In this document: positions 44,228 through 53,709 of the stretch, in pieces
Layout of the letters: every line of letters starts with the position of its first letter
Position numbering within the stretch: position 1 is the stretch's first letter
DNA from: an uncultured Lachnospiraceae bacterium
GTDB taxonomy: Bacteria; Bacillota; Clostridia; Lachnospirales; Lachnospiraceae
DNA: 64,000 bases
Direction of reading: 5' to 3'
Assembly (NCBI GenBank): GCA_910578475.1
Contig: CAJTRK010000008.1
Location: 1 to 64,000 of the forward strand
Notes under the pieces: generated by a model
Told to the model about the DNA's origin: nothing
Databases searched by the model: none
The model's input: the letters and a program-made list of their open reading frames with translations, nothing else
Made by a program: the position numbers and the translations under genes

Positions 44228-45301
44228 TTACGTTATACCGAGTTCGTTCAGCCGTTCCACGGCAAGCGGGTAGCCATAGGCGGCAGCCCGTTGATAAAAG
44301 GAAACCGCAGAATTGATATCTCCTAACATTTCGTTAATCAGGCCGATATTGTAATAAGGAATATAGGTAGTGACCCCCTCGCTGCTGGCATCGGAACATT
44401 GCAATGCCCTGACAAATTCCATCATCGCTTTCATAGGCTGATTGGTTCTCAGATAAGAGACGCCAAGTGTACAGAGGAAGCTGGCATCCCCTGAAAAAGA
44501 GTCATAAAGAGGCGTAAAAAAGGCAATCGCTTCTTCGGCTCTTCCGGTAGAGTTCATGGAACGGAGATAAGCCTGGGCAAGTATCGGGAGCCAGGGCTGT
44601 GCGGGGTCAATCGGATGTTCGAAAGCCTGTTTATAATAGATGTAGGCGTTTTCATAATCTGCTATCGAGTTATAAGACTGCCCGACCTGAAAATAGAAAT
44701 AAGAATCCTCGGGATTTTTTTCTATTTCTTTCAGAAGCAGGGTGTTATTTCGTTCTACTTTCTGCAGCATATCCTGTAAACCGCCGCAGTAGCCCACATG
44801 GTCTACGGTGAGCGGAATTTCATAGCGTTCAAAATAGGTACTGTTTGTTTTGATGTCGGAAACCTGTTCGTGAATCGTATAATTATAATGATAATATCGC
44901 TTATGGAACAGACGCTCCACGCGGTCCGGATAAGAAACGCGCATGCCGCCGCTGTCATAATAACTGTGGCGCAGAAGCATACCAACGCTGCGGGGGTGTT
45001 CTTCAATCAGCCGGTAAATTTCATCCACGTTGATTTCCGTCAGAAATTCGTCGCAATCCAGAATTAACACATAATTATGCGTAGCCTTTTTCAGGGAAAA
45101 GTTTCTGGCGGCGCTGAAATCGTTGACCCATTCAAAATCATACACATAATCGGTGTATTTGCGGGCAATTTCCTTTGTGCGGTCAGTGGAACCGGTGTCT
45201 ACAACGATAATTTCAAAATTGTAAGGCGCTAAAGGCGCCAGACATTTTTCGATATTCTTTTCTTCATTTTTGGCGATGATACAGACTGAAATTGGAATCA
45301 T
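44228..45301 (-). CDS. Family 2 glycosyltransferase with TPR-like C-terminus (copy 3)
   Basis: A 357-residue third paralogue: ISVCIIAKNEEKNIEKCLAPL, FEWVNDFSAARNFSLKKATHN, LDCDEFLTE, and TPR-like helices after about 200 (YFQVGQSYNSIADYENAYIYYKQAF). It differs from the other two mainly in the C-terminal half, so the copies may add different sugars in sequence. AAGGAGA lies before the ATG. A 90-base gap separates it from the next gene upstream. Confidence 0.88.
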   Translation of the reverse strand: MIPISVCIIAKNEEKNIEKCLAPLAPYNFEIIVVDTGSTDRTKEIARKYTDYVYDFEWVNDFSAARNFSLKKATHNYVLILDCDEFLTEINVDEIYRLIEEHPRSVGMLLRHSYYDSGGMRVSYPDRVERLFHKRYYHYNYTIHEQVSDIKTNSTYFERYEIPLTVDHVGYCGGLQDMLQKVERNNTLLLKEIEKNPEDSYFYFQVGQSYNSIADYENAYIYYKQAFEHPIDPAQPWLPILAQAYLRSMNSTGRAEEAIAFFTPLYDSFSGDASFLCTLGVSYLRTNQPMKAMMEFVRALQCSDASSEGVTTYIPYYNIGLINEMLGDINSAVSFYQRAAAYGYPLAVERLNELGIT

Positions 45302-45390
45302 AGGTGTATTTCTCCTTTTAATGGTTAAATAGCAGCTTCAAAAACAGAAATTTTCGGATTGCCGCAAAACGGCGCTTTCCGGGCAGTATT

Positions 45391-46203
45391 TCAGACTTGC
45401 TGCAGAAAATACTGCATCATTGCGGATATTTGTGTTAAAATCCCCAGTTTTTCGGCGGACTCCAGAATTTCCTTTGTGACATCATGGAAAATGCCGTATT
45501 GCAGGAAAGCGTCTTTATGAGTGGCAAGCATAAAGCACCGGGCCTCATAATAACCGGAAATATTATGGGACACGCCGTCTTTGCTCAGATTGACGCGCAC
45601 CAATGGCTCCTCCTGAAAGGCGGTTTCATGGTCCCTGGCAATGCGCAGGAAGAAATCCCAATCCTCCAGACAGGTCAGAGATTCGTTGAAAAGTCCGGCA
45701 TTTTCCAGACATTTTCTGCGAAACAGAACACAGGGCGTTCCAATCGTATTTCTTTGCAGCATATACGGATAAATATGCCCCTGTTTTTCGGAAAGCGGAA
45801 TGTTACTGCCCGGAACAAGAATGGTTGTGCCGTCAGCCTTCTGGCATACATAAGGGCAGTAGAGCAGCCCTGTTTCGGGGTTTTGCGTCATAAACGTCAT
45901 CTGTTTTTCCAATTTATCGGGCATCCAGTAGTCATCGCTGTCCTGAAAGGCAATATAATCGTATTTCGCCTGCCGGATGCCTTCATTTCTTGCCGCCGCC
46001 ACACCCTTGTTCGCGGGCATCTTCAGATAGCGGATGCGCGCGTCATTCATGGACTCTACCACTGTGTCAGTGTTGTCGTCAGAACCGTCATCGATGACCA
46101 GAAGTTCAAAATCCGCATCCGTCTGTTGTAGTACACTCTGTATGGAGGCGGGCAGGACATTCGCTCTGTTGTATGTTGGAATGATAATGCTTACTTTATC
46201 CAT
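45391..46203 (-). CDS. Family 2 glycosyltransferase (single domain)
   Basis: A 270-residue GT-A enzyme without TPR part: VSIIIPTYNRANVLPASIQSVLQQ, VIDDGSDDNTD, AAARNEGIRQAKYDYIAFQDSDDYW. The DSDD motif binds the metal and nucleotide sugar. It is second in the reverse glycosyltransferase block. AAAGGAA precedes the start. The sugar is unknown. Confidence 0.88.
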   Translation of the reverse strand: MDKVSIIIPTYNRANVLPASIQSVLQQTDADFELLVIDDGSDDNTDTVVESMNDARIRYLKMPANKGVAAARNEGIRQAKYDYIAFQDSDDYWMPDKLEKQMTFMTQNPETGLLYCPYVCQKADGTTILVPGSNIPLSEKQGHIYPYMLQRNTIGTPCVLFRRKCLENAGLFNESLTCLEDWDFFLRIARDHETAFQEEPLVRVNLSKDGVSHNISGYYEARCFMLATHKDAFLQYGIFHDVTKEILESAEKLGILTQISAMMQYFLQQV

Positions 46204-46223
46204 GTAATTCCTTTCTGCCTGTC

Positions 46224-47393
46224 TTAGAAATTTCCTAACATTTCCCGGACGCGATGCCGGTAGGTATGGGCGGCGGCAATTTTGTCGTGTCCGTTCCCGG
46301 CAATCTGGATGCGTTCCGTCTCATGAGACAGATAATAATTGATTTTATCCAGTAAATCTCCTTTGCTTTCGTAAAAGTCGAAATCTTCTCCCGGCGTAAA
46401 ATACTCCGGAAAGTCGTTCTGATAATTGCTCAGCAGAAAACCGCCGCTCCCCATAATGTCAAAAGCACGCTGCGGAATGCCGCTTAATATGCTGCGCAGC
46501 GATATATTCAGATTAATTCTGCTTCGGTTAAAGACGAGAGGCATTTCCTGATAATTATCGACGGTCCCGTGATTGGTAACGCCGTGTAAGGAAAAAGTAC
46601 GGTCGTGCGTGAACAAATCAAAGGGATGACGCTCTGCAATGGTCCGAATCAAATCGTTCCGCTCCAGGCCCGTAATCTTGCGATTGATGACATATTGGGC
46701 ATACAGGTATTCCTTTGTTTCAACGCCGTCGGCATTAGGCATAATGGGAAGAGCCTGATATAAGTCTTCCATGATGGGAGATATTGTTTCCTGGATAAAA
46801 TTATATCCGTGCACGTTCATTTGCGCGGACATTAACGCATCCAGATAGCCTTTCGCATAATCGGACAGATTTTCCATCCGTTCAAAGAAATTATGTTTCT
46901 CGGTATAGAGGGAGCCGATAAAAGAGATATCATATAAAAAGCGGGAGGCGTCCGTATCTGCGTTTGCGGTTTTGTCAGACGTCAGGGCATCCAAGCGTTC
47001 CACATTCGCAGCCATTGGCAGATAATGCACGGTCGGAATCCCTGCTTTATGAAATTCCAGATAAACCGCTTTGTCGAAAACATAAATGGTATTACACGGA
47101 TGAATGGCCGTATAAGAATACAGCATCACATAAGGACTGTCATATATCCAGGAAATATAGCGGATGTTTTCCTTGTGACAGACATTGGAAACGACGGGAA
47201 AATAATTGAAAGAAAAGACCAAATCCGGAGTCTCTTTGTGCAAAAGCGCCGGAAGCCCGGCGACAGAGGACGCATCGTTTCTTGCGTCTTTATTAAAAAA
47301 GGGAAAACAGACAATGGTATGTCCCTCTTTGCGGAAGGCGTCTTTCATATCTTCGTTTCCGTAACTTGCCCATTCGATAAACAGTATTTTCAT
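46224..47393 (-). CDS. DUF3880 / CgeB-like glycosyltransferase
   Basis: A 389-residue paralogue of the protein at 35265-36452, with LVFSFNYFPVVSNVCHKENIRYISWIYDSP, DISFIGSLYTEKHNF, and RSRINLNISLRSILSGIPQRAFDIMGSGGFLLSNYQNDFPEYF. It is the first gene of the reverse block, downstream of a likely promoter whose -10 (TATACT on the reverse strand, near 47447-47452) faces the CDP cluster. By context it takes part in building the flagellin glycan. Confidence 0.85.
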   Translation of the reverse strand: MKILFIEWASYGNEDMKDAFRKEGHTIVCFPFFNKDARNDASSVAGLPALLHKETPDLVFSFNYFPVVSNVCHKENIRYISWIYDSPYVMLYSYTAIHPCNTIYVFDKAVYLEFHKAGIPTVHYLPMAANVERLDALTSDKTANADTDASRFLYDISFIGSLYTEKHNFFERMENLSDYAKGYLDALMSAQMNVHGYNFIQETISPIMEDLYQALPIMPNADGVETKEYLYAQYVINRKITGLERNDLIRTIAERHPFDLFTHDRTFSLHGVTNHGTVDNYQEMPLVFNRSRINLNISLRSILSGIPQRAFDIMGSGGFLLSNYQNDFPEYFTPGEDFDFYESKGDLLDKINYYLSHETERIQIAGNGHDKIAAAHTYRHRVREMLGNF

Positions 47394-47496
47394 GTAAAAA
47401 ACAATGCCATCCTCTCTGATTTTTCAATATGGCTTTTATGAATAACAGTATAGCAAAACTTTGGGGGTTTGGGAAGTGTGAGAAAGACGCTTTGTA

Positions 47497-47523
47497 TTGA
47501 CAGAACGAAAGTTATTCTATAAA
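47497..47523 (+). promoter_or_regulatory. Possible promoter of the CDP cluster
   Basis: TTGACA (47497-47502) and TATAAA (47518-47523) with a short 15-base spacer, in the divergent gap 47394-47636, about 114 bases before the first gene. The short spacing makes it weaker or dependent on a regulator. Confidence 0.45.
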
Positions 47524-47636
47524 GTATATATATCTTATTAATATAGTTAATATAAATATTTTTGGCAGGTAAATTCGGCGTTAAAGCATTTCAGACGCCG
47601 TCCTGATTTACGGGTTGACAAGAATGGAGGATTACG

Positions 47637-48353
47637 GTGAATATTGCAATGATTTTGGCAGGCGGTACGGATAACCGCTTTCAGATGAGCGTCCCGAAAC
47701 AGTTCGTGAACGTATATAACCGTCCGGTAATTGTCTATACGCTGGAAGCGTTTCAGAAGCATGATGAAATCGACGCAATTATGGTTTCCTGTCTGGACGG
47801 CTGGCAGGAAATGGTCAGAGCTTACGCGAAGCAGTTCAATATCAGCAAATTAAAATGGATTGTTTCCGGCGGCCGGGACGGACAGGCTTCCGCGCGGAAC
47901 GGTATTCTGGTACTGAAAGACGAATGCCGCGGGGATGATATCGTTGTCCTTCACGATTCCATAAGGCCCTTTGTTTCGGAGGAAATTATTACCGATAGTC
48001 TCAAAGTATGCAGGGTGCACGATATGGGAGTGGCGGCTGTGCGGACGATGGACACGATTATGCGGACGAACGACGGTATGGTGGGAACGGAAAGTATTTC
48101 CCGCTATTCGATTATCCGTATTCAGACGCCTCAGGCATACCGGATGGACCGGTTATGGGATATACACGAAAAAGCGATAGAAAAAGGAATCACCGGTGAA
48201 GTAGATACCAACAGTGTGATTTCGAGACTTGGAGAACCTGTTTATTTTTCAAAAGGCTCCGACCTGAATATGAAGATTAATACGGTAGAAGACGTGGAGA
48301 TGTTCAAAGCATTATATAAGATGCGGCAGGAAGCGGAGAAGGAAAAAGCATAA
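47637..48353 (+). CDS. IspD/TarI-like cytidylyltransferase (copy 1)
   Basis: A 238-residue nucleotidyltransferase of the IspD/TarI group. It would join CTP to a phosphorylated alcohol to give a CDP-linked compound. The CTP loop reads ILAGGTDNRFQMSVPKQF (about 6-23), followed by SGGRDGQASARNG, VLHDSIRPFVS and RIQTPQAYRM. The loop GGTDNRF differs from the usual GGxGxRM. The start is GTG with GGAGG six bases upstream. As tandem copies lie beside a TagB/TagF-like transferase, the product is more likely a CDP-polyol or CDP-amino-alcohol than the isoprenoid intermediate. Confidence 0.85.
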   Translation: MNIAMILAGGTDNRFQMSVPKQFVNVYNRPVIVYTLEAFQKHDEIDAIMVSCLDGWQEMVRAYAKQFNISKLKWIVSGGRDGQASARNGILVLKDECRGDDIVVLHDSIRPFVSEEIITDSLKVCRVHDMGVAAVRTMDTIMRTNDGMVGTESISRYSIIRIQTPQAYRMDRLWDIHEKAIEKGITGEVDTNSVISRLGEPVYFSKGSDLNMKINTVEDVEMFKALYKMRQEAEKEKA

Positions 48354-48446
48354 AGTTATATGATAAGAATATAGGTAAAACTGACAATATCAAAAACACT
48401 GAAAGTTCTTAAATCCAAAAGAATGCAGAGGGACAAGGCTGAAAAT

Positions 48447-48600
48447 CACAGATTGTCAATCTTTGAAAGGAGCATGTTTAAGATTGAAAATTATAATTTT
48501 CAAAGATTGAAAATAAAGATTTTCAATCGCGAGATTTGTGTCTGCGCGCTGCTTGCCACAAACTCGTTTATGCGCAAAAAGCAGCGCAGAAATGGAGTTA
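48447..48600 (+). repeat. Structured repeat element C between the two cytidylyltransferase genes
   Basis: Several hairpins: AGATTG/CAATCT near 48450-48462, a perfect 20-base palindrome (48484-48503), a ten-pair stem (48505-48514 with 48519-48528), and CGAG(A)TTTGTG (from 48529) with CACAAACTCG (48557-48566). The last matches repeats at 14204 and 23034. GCAGCGCAG precedes the next gene. Confidence 0.6.
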
Positions 48601-48603
48601 AAA

Positions 48604-49314
48604 ATGAATATAGCGCTTTTATTGGCCGGCGGCAGCGGAACAAGGACAGAGCAGGACGTTCCGAAACAGTTTTTTAACGTATATGAAAAACCAATCATAA
48701 TTTATACGCTGGAAGCATTTCAGAAACATCCGGACATTGACGGCATCATCGTGTCCTGCCTTGAAGGCTGGCACGAGATTTTGAGCGCTTATGCGAGGGA
48801 AGCGGGCATTACAAAACTGCGGAAAGTCGTCTGCGGCGGTGAGAACGGACAGGCTTCTGCCAGGAATGCGCTGCGGGAGTTAAAAGACATCTGCGGGGAG
48901 GACGATGTCGTTATCATACACGATGCCATACGACCGATGGTCTCTGCGGAAATCATATCCGACTGTATTGTGAAATGCAGACAATATGGTTCCGGTCTTG
49001 CGGCAATGCGCTGCCAGGAAACGATTGTCGAGACAAACGACGGTATTAAAGGCGATACGGGCATCAGCCGGAATCATATCATGCGGGTTCAGACGCCCCA
49101 GGCATATAAGTACGGAACTGTGATGAACGCTCATGAAAAGGCGTTGGAGCAGGGCATTACGAATGCGGTTTATACCAATACGCTGATGCTGGATTTGGGA
49201 GAGACCCTTTATTTTGCGCAGGGCTCCGAGAAGAATCTGAAGATTACTACAATGGAAGATGTGGAGATTTTCAAGGCGCTGCTTCGGATGAAGAAGGAGG
49301 ACTGGGTGAAGTGA
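48604..49314 (+). CDS. IspD/TarI-like cytidylyltransferase (copy 2)
   Basis: A 236-residue paralogue of copy 1: LLAGGSGTRTEQDVPKQFFNVYEKP, CGGENGQASARNALREL, IHDAIRPMVS, RVQTPQAYKYG. The loop GGSGTR is the canonical form. Two tandem copies may make two CDP compounds or form a heteromer. The start at 48604 has GGAG six bases upstream. Its last four bases overlap the next gene (GTGA), so the two are co-translated. Confidence 0.86.
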   Translation: MNIALLLAGGSGTRTEQDVPKQFFNVYEKPIIIYTLEAFQKHPDIDGIIVSCLEGWHEILSAYAREAGITKLRKVVCGGENGQASARNALRELKDICGEDDVVIIHDAIRPMVSAEIISDCIVKCRQYGSGLAAMRCQETIVETNDGIKGDTGISRNHIMRVQTPQAYKYGTVMNAHEKALEQGITNAVYTNTLMLDLGETLYFAQGSEKNLKITTMEDVEIFKALLRMKKEDWVK

Positions 49315-50327
49315 GCGGGGAAACTGAAGTATTTTCGAATTTCATATCATTGGGTTCAGCCTGTCAGACCGCGTCATCGATGGAAAAATACGGATTAAGA
49401 GGCTGGTCGGGTCCTTTCGACTGGCTGGTCACTGACAGCCTGCAATGGGTACTGCATTACATGGAAACGGATTTTGCAGATTTTCTGAAAAAGGAGAATC
49501 TGGAGCGCTGTCAGGAAAATCCAAAGACTTTTGTTGAAAGAAAAAGTGGGTTTATCTTTCGCCATGACCATGAATATCCGTTTGAGGATAAGTATGACAA
49601 ATTAAAAGAAAAATATCAGAAAAAAATTGACCGGTTTCAAGAAGAAACGGTAAAGAAAACCTGTTTTCTCCGCACGGTCATCAGTTCGGATGAAGTAAAA
49701 TATATTGCCCGGAATTATGAATATATAAACGATATTATCAAAAGAAAGAATACCGAAAACGAAATTATTTTCTTATTGAGACCGGACGCAGTAATCTGTG
49801 AACCGATTCCATTCCGGTATTATGTGATGCCAGGAAAGTGGAATGGCGGGCCGAACGCGGTCATCAGGAGCTGGTTTGACGGTGCGGATGAATTTCTGGA
49901 ATATTGTATACGGCGTTATGATGTGATGACGCTCATGAAAAACATTGTATTTGACAGGAATAAACAGGAGAAAACATTTCATAATACACAGACAAGATAC
50001 CAGACATTACTGAAATTGACAGATTGTGATTTCCAAAAGATAGAAGTTCCTGAAAGCATTATTATCTATGGCGCAGGAAACATCGGCAGAAAATTTTATG
50101 AAAAAATAAAGGGAAAGTGTCATGTGGAGTGCTTTGTTGATAAAGACTGCGCAGGTAAAAGCATAGACAAAATACCGGTGCTGAAGCTGGAAGAAGCCGG
50201 AAGAGGAGAAAAGTTAATCTATATCGTTACGCCGACATATGATTTTCAGAAGATATATGAGGATATAAAAGCGCACGATGACAGCGCGGAAATTATCTCA
50301 TTAGACAGTATTCTGGGAAAAAACTGA
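49311..50327 (+). CDS. DUF1796 putative cysteine peptidase fused to a Rossmann-like domain
   Basis: A 338-residue two-part protein. The N-terminal part (1-220) is DUF1796 (ISLGSACQTASSMEKYGLRGWSGPFDWLVT), a papain-like family seen in teichoic acid and capsule loci, whose role is not established. The C-terminal part (about 240-338) starts IIIYGAGNIGRKFYEKI and VDKDCAGKSIDKIPV, a Rossmann-like module also found in other proteins of this cluster. It begins with GTG inside the end of the preceding gene. No substrate can be named. Confidence 0.75.
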   Translation: MSGETEVFSNFISLGSACQTASSMEKYGLRGWSGPFDWLVTDSLQWVLHYMETDFADFLKKENLERCQENPKTFVERKSGFIFRHDHEYPFEDKYDKLKEKYQKKIDRFQEETVKKTCFLRTVISSDEVKYIARNYEYINDIIKRKNTENEIIFLLRPDAVICEPIPFRYYVMPGKWNGGPNAVIRSWFDGADEFLEYCIRRYDVMTLMKNIVFDRNKQEKTFHNTQTRYQTLLKLTDCDFQKIEVPESIIIYGAGNIGRKFYEKIKGKCHVECFVDKDCAGKSIDKIPVLKLEEAGRGEKLIYIVTPTYDFQKIYEDIKAHDDSAEIISLDSILGKN

Positions 50328-50347
50328 ATGGATAAGAGGGAACAAAA

Positions 50348-51391
50348 ATGTCTGAAAAAAGCAATTGGCAGTTATTCTGTCAAAAATTGGATGATGTATT
50401 AAAAGAAACTTTGGATAAAGATATTATTATTTTTGGAAGCAATCCAGGCGGGGAATTTGTCAGGTGGTTTTATGAAACTTTTTATCACAAACAGGTAACG
50501 GCAGTAGTAGACCGTTGGAATCTGGATACCCATTATCAGGTGCACCATTTGATGTCATTGTACTATTTATGGACGGAGAAGGCCGTTATTATAAACACAT
50601 TACCTGAGGATATCGGGCCGGAGAAAGAATTTAATGCGATAGGAGAAAACTGGGAGCGGACGGCATGGAAAAAAGAACAGATTGTACCTCTTTATAAGGA
50701 AATTTTCGAGGAGGGGGGGGCAAGTAAGGACAGATATATAACATTTTACGACTGGCTGGAAGCAGAGCTTTCCTTAGATATTTTAACATCTGTTCGAAGA
50801 GCCGATGTAAAAGGGAAAGAAAGTCACGGATACTATCCGACAGATTTTAGAATGATTTTGGAAGCGGCCGATACCGGCATATTCGATAAGGATGCCGGCA
50901 TCATGGATTTTGGATGTGGAAAGGGCGCGGCGATGATGGCGCTCAGAAATTGCGGATTTCGAAAAATTGCGGGAATTGAATTTACAGATAGCATTTATGA
51001 TATTATGTGTGATAATTTCAAAAAATCAGGGTATTGTGTAGAAAAGTGTACGAATGAGACAGTTCATAAAGAAGGCTTGCGTGAGGATATGTTTTATTGT
51101 TATTCGGGAGACGCGTCGGCTTTAAAAGAGGAGCTGGATAATTATCAGAATTTTTATTTCTTTAATCCGTTTTCTTATGAATTGACAAGAAGGGTTCTGG
51201 GAAATATACTGGACAGCCTGGAACGAAAGCCGAGAAAGATGGCAGTTTTTTATGCAGAACCTATGTGCCACAGCATAATCATGCAATCCGGTAAATTTGA
51301 ACTTGTAAAGAAAATAGACAGATTTTTGGGCGGGGCAACTTATAGCGCTTATCTATATGAAACTTTTTATGATAGAAACTTTTGTCAGTGA
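50348..51391 (+). CDS. SAM-dependent methyltransferase with N-terminal Rossmann-like domain
   Basis: A 347-residue protein. The N-terminal 110 residues (DIIIFGSNPGGEFVRWFYE, AVIINTLPEDIGPEKEF) form a Rossmann-like module; after about residue 170 a class I methyltransferase begins (IMDFGCGKGAAMMALRNCG, SAM loop). It would methylate the group built by the cluster. A run of eight G bases (50713-50720) lies at the joint, where slippage would break the gene. A decayed partial copy of the N-terminal module lies at 53940-54155. The gene is visibly more A+T-rich than the flagellar genes (not computed). Confidence 0.82.
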   Translation: MSEKSNWQLFCQKLDDVLKETLDKDIIIFGSNPGGEFVRWFYETFYHKQVTAVVDRWNLDTHYQVHHLMSLYYLWTEKAVIINTLPEDIGPEKEFNAIGENWERTAWKKEQIVPLYKEIFEEGGASKDRYITFYDWLEAELSLDILTSVRRADVKGKESHGYYPTDFRMILEAADTGIFDKDAGIMDFGCGKGAAMMALRNCGFRKIAGIEFTDSIYDIMCDNFKKSGYCVEKCTNETVHKEGLREDMFYCYSGDASALKEELDNYQNFYFFNPFSYELTRRVLGNILDSLERKPRKMAVFYAEPMCHSIIMQSGKFELVKKIDRFLGGATYSAYLYETFYDRNFCQ

Positions 51392-51451
51392 TATCCATAT
51401 TAACAGCATGGTAATGTATGATAAAGCGGATGAAAGGAAAGTGAGGATACA

Positions 51452-53683
51452 ATGGTAAGAAGAGACATAACACAATTGGCTGTATGTGAGACACAACAGG
51501 AATTGGACAGTGTTCCTTTTGAGTGTTTGAGAAAATTTTATTTAGACAAGACATCGGAAATTATTTATTTTACAAAAGAGAAAAAGCTTTATGGGATTGT
51601 ATGTACGCGTGAGGCGGTTAGCGGCAAAGATATTATAACAATTAATAAGTCTTTTACGGTTTTACAGGAAGGTGATATTGTAAAAGCCTGCAGAACATTT
51701 CAGTCAAGAAAAACAAGGATACATAAAATACCCATTGTCAACGCGCAGGGGGAATTAGTCGGCGATTATTCCAGTTGGGACGATATGCTTTATATTGAAA
51801 GAAATCGAAACAGGTTAATGCGGAAAGAATCTGTAAAAAAGGTATTGGGAATCTATCATAAAATATACATGGTGAAATCCATTGCCGAAAAGCTTCCGGT
51901 TTATATCCAACTGACAGGTTATTTAGAGCGTTTTGGCATTGAATATTTGCCATTGGATAAAGAGCAGATTGCAGGGAAGCTGTCAGAGAAGGCCTGTTTT
52001 ATCTTTGTGGATGAGGATGAGAGAAGGGGAACAGAGTGTCTGTTCCAAATTGAACCTTGTTTTTATGATATTCGGGGAAAGTACATTTACGAATATGATA
52101 TGCTGGCAAGTGCATTTGATAACTTAAAGTTCGTGACGTACAAAAGCCTGATGGTGCAGATAATGTACAATAATCAGTTTGAAACATTACAGGTGAAAAA
52201 GCCTGACAGTGTATATAGTGATTTGGTAGACGATAAAGTTTCATTTTTACTATCGGCATTGAATAAACGAGGCGTGAATTGTTTTTGTATATATAATTTT
52301 GAGGATAAAGATGTAATATCTGATTATTGTAAAGAATTTCAGAATGAAGTAAAAGAAAGAATGGCTAAATTTCCCAGAAAGCTTAAAAAGCCCTGGCCGC
52401 AAAAAGATGAAAATCCGGATTTTTTTGATGATTTATATCAAAATCCGGATTATGAAAAAGAAATTGTACAGAGAGAGACTTTTTTTCAGCTGACTGCATA
52501 TGAGTATAAAAATGGCATTGAAGGTAAATACTGCAATGCAAAAAATGGCAGAAGGGTAACCTGCTTTCAGCCTGAAGAATATATTGGAACAATCTATACT
52601 TTTGGCAGATGTATGATGTTAGGAGTATATGCGGAAGACCAGAATGCAATTACAAGTATTTTGCAGAAAAAGCTGATGGAAGCCGGATACGCATATCGGG
52701 TAGAAAATTGTGCAGATATGGTGAGGGCAGACTGTTCCATCGATGAAAGATTGCGTGAAATAGGTAAATTTAACCAAAATGATATTATTGTTTTCTTTTC
52801 ATCGCCGCCACACAGGTGTGTTGGTATACAAGGGATAGCATTAGAGCAAATTTTTGAAAAACATCAGATTCCAAGTACATGGGTAGAAGATACGGAATAT
52901 GGACATTGCAATCATAAGGCAAATCGGATTATAGCTGATGAAATTTTGGAAATGGTAAAGCCCTGCCTTGTAAATAAACCGGAAACAAACGACAGAGAAG
53001 TGCAGTTTTGTATTCACGAAGAAATGAAGAATTATGTGTATCATAGATATATAGAACATTATTTTTCAGATTTTGCCGGTGGGAAATATGCTTCGGTTGG
53101 CGCAATCGTTATGGATTGCGACCCTTTTAGTATTGAGCACCGTTATTGGATAGAATGGGCAAGCAGACAGGTTGAGTTTTTAATTTTATTCATATTCGAG
53201 AGAGACGTGTTAACATTTTCTTTTGAAGAACGATATAAGATGGTCATAGAAGGAACAAAGGATATCGATAATATTATGGTTGTACCGAGTGGAGCGTGTA
53301 TTCTTTCCGATGTAACGTTTCTGGAGTATTTTTCTGGAGATAAAAATGCGGTGATATATAATGCCAGAAATGACCTTAATGTATTTGCGGATTATATTGC
53401 GGAACTTCTTCATATTACACATCGCTTCGTAGGGAATGAAACAGAGCGGGAGAGCGTGAAAATTTATAATGAAGAGATGAAACGGATTTTGCCGCAAAAG
53501 GGAATCAGTTGTGTTGAAATGCCGGCAATGCCGCAGGGTCAAGCTGTCTGTGCGCCTAAAGCAATAAGGTATTTAAGAAATAAGGAATATGATAAAGCGT
53601 TTGAACTGCTTCCGGAAACAACTCAAAAATATATTATGAATCATCTTTATTTAACGGAAGAACTGAAAAGTCAGGCAGAATGA
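51452..53683 (+). CDS. Large protein with CBS-like, SGNH-like and CitC-like adenylyltransferase parts
   Basis: A 743-residue protein. About 1-115 look like a CBS pair as in sugar-nucleotide enzymes (ITINKSFTVLQEGDIVKACR, HKIPIVNAQGELVGDYSSWDD). The centre (about 375-510) is SGNH-like (TIYTFGRCMMLGVYAEDQN, NDIIVFFSSPP, EYGHCNHKANRIIADEILE). About 535-700 resemble the nucleotidyltransferase domain of citrate lyase ligase CitC (GAIVMDCDPFSIEHRYWIEWASRQVEFLILFIFE, MVVPSGACILSDVTFLEYF), with a HxxH-like stretch reading EHRY. CitC uses ATP to activate acetate for a carrier protein. An acyl carrier gene follows directly, so this may load it. The substrate is unknown. Confidence 0.65.
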   Translation: MVRRDITQLAVCETQQELDSVPFECLRKFYLDKTSEIIYFTKEKKLYGIVCTREAVSGKDIITINKSFTVLQEGDIVKACRTFQSRKTRIHKIPIVNAQGELVGDYSSWDDMLYIERNRNRLMRKESVKKVLGIYHKIYMVKSIAEKLPVYIQLTGYLERFGIEYLPLDKEQIAGKLSEKACFIFVDEDERRGTECLFQIEPCFYDIRGKYIYEYDMLASAFDNLKFVTYKSLMVQIMYNNQFETLQVKKPDSVYSDLVDDKVSFLLSALNKRGVNCFCIYNFEDKDVISDYCKEFQNEVKERMAKFPRKLKKPWPQKDENPDFFDDLYQNPDYEKEIVQRETFFQLTAYEYKNGIEGKYCNAKNGRRVTCFQPEEYIGTIYTFGRCMMLGVYAEDQNAITSILQKKLMEAGYAYRVENCADMVRADCSIDERLREIGKFNQNDIIVFFSSPPHRCVGIQGIALEQIFEKHQIPSTWVEDTEYGHCNHKANRIIADEILEMVKPCLVNKPETNDREVQFCIHEEMKNYVYHRYIEHYFSDFAGGKYASVGAIVMDCDPFSIEHRYWIEWASRQVEFLILFIFERDVLTFSFEERYKMVIEGTKDIDNIMVVPSGACILSDVTFLEYFSGDKNAVIYNARNDLNVFADYIAELLHITHRFVGNETERESVKIYNEEMKRILPQKGISCVEMPAMPQGQAVCAPKAIRYLRNKEYDKAFELLPETTQKYIMNHLYLTEELKSQAE

Positions 53684-53709
53684 TTTACATTATAAGGAGG
53701 ATGGAAACA

